The notes under the pieces are model-generated. The model did not search any database, was not told the DNA's origin, and worked only from the letters and a program-made list of their open reading frames with translations. The position numbers were made by a program, and so were the translations under genes. 5,786 bases of DNA from Candidatus Atribacter alterifermentans (GTDB lineage: Bacteria; Atribacterota; Atribacteria; Atribacterales; Atribacteraceae): positions 1-5,786 of the forward strand of contig JAAYUP010000245.1 of assembly GCA_012517635.1 (NCBI GenBank), read 5' to 3'. Below are positions 5,709 to 5,786 of this stretch, one piece after another (positions within the stretch are counted from its first letter, which is position 1; the number at the start of each line of letters is the position of its first letter).

Positions 5709-5734
5709 GGGCGGACACATCGGTCCGCCCCTAC
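5709..5734 (-). repeat. REP-like element in inverse orientation
   Basis: On the minus strand GTAG (5734-5731) is directly followed by GGGCGGAC (5730-5723), loop CGATGT, and GTCCGCCC (5716-5709), again a perfect 8-bp stem. Compared with the element at 5646-5672, the fifth stem pair is G-C instead of A-T, with both sides changed. The two elements face each other 36 bases apart, like the inverted REP pairs known as BIMEs. Confidence 0.75.
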
Positions 5735-5786
5735 GGTGTCTGCCCTCATATCTGGCCGCACGGTGATTGAATCAATTTTATGGATA

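Larger units (their letters stand above)
5386..5785 (-). pseudogene. REP-associated tyrosine transposase (RAYT, IS200-like Y1 family), C-terminal part, frameshifted and cut by window end
   Basis: RAYTs are single-strand DNA transposases related to IS200/IS605 TnpA that act on REP palindromes. The conserved C-terminal part lies in one minus-strand frame ending at TGA (5386-5388): a helix QWFKTMTTNEYIR, then WKPFNGKLWQRNYYEHIIRN and EYIMNNPLKW. By comparison with E. coli RAYT, the Tyr in the EYIMNNP motif is the likely nucleophile. This frame is open only from a TAG at 5731-5733; the apparent GTG start at 5718 falls inside a REP hairpin and is unlikely to be real. A second frame, +1 apart, is open from the window edge to a TGA at 5636-5638 and reads DMRADTVGADRCVRPKD, typical of the repeat-derived loop in such proteins. 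One extra base near the A6 run (5673-5678) would explain the break. The catalytic His-x-His region should lie beyond the window. It is either a decaying gene or an intact one with a sequencing error. Confidence 0.8.

Overview
This window looks like a piece of a chromosome, or of a metagenome contig, from a moderately AT-rich bacterium that uses strong Shine-Dalgarno sites. The intergenic DNA is colonised by small palindromic repeats. The combination of a tightly packed ribose-type sugar transport operon, GTCATCCTGAG-type dispersed palindromes and a REP-associated transposase fits several environmental anaerobic phyla (Atribacterota-like or Firmicutes-like). The window holds no marker gene that would settle the taxonomy.

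Positions 1-3307 carry the downstream part of one plus-strand operon: a nearly complete short-chain dehydrogenase/reductase (cut by the window start), a two-domain sugar ABC ATPase and a ribose-type permease. The genes overlap by 7 and 4 bases, so they are almost certainly co-transcribed and translationally coupled. Together they suggest uptake of a sugar or polyol followed by NAD(P)-dependent oxidation. The periplasmic binding protein that such a transporter needs is not in the window and is probably upstream.

Positions 3308-3747 are intergenic and hold a cluster of four palindromic repeat copies, two in each orientation, followed by the leader of the next gene. Positions 3748-4833 encode an exported fused methionine sulfoxide reductase A-B, which repairs oxidised methionine in secreted proteins. 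It has only three cysteines and no MsrB zinc site. The start at 3748 is fixed by a near-perfect ribosome binding site and a signal peptide.

Positions 4834-5786 are degraded or mobile DNA. They hold a hairpin after msrAB, a probable minus-strand pseudogene remnant with a frameshift and a 15-bp tandem duplication, another copy of the palindromic repeat, and on the minus strand the C-terminal part of a REP-associated tyrosine transposase (RAYT). The RAYT reading frame contains two oppositely oriented hairpins, each preceded by GTAG, the hallmark of REP elements mobilised by RAYT enzymes. The reading frame is shifted between them and the conserved C-terminal domain.

The metabolic part is ordinary. 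The most interesting material is the repeat biology: two palindrome families whose stems change sequence while keeping base pairing, and REP hairpins lying inside the gene of the enzyme family that handles such elements. I see no defence system, CRISPR array, rRNA or tRNA.
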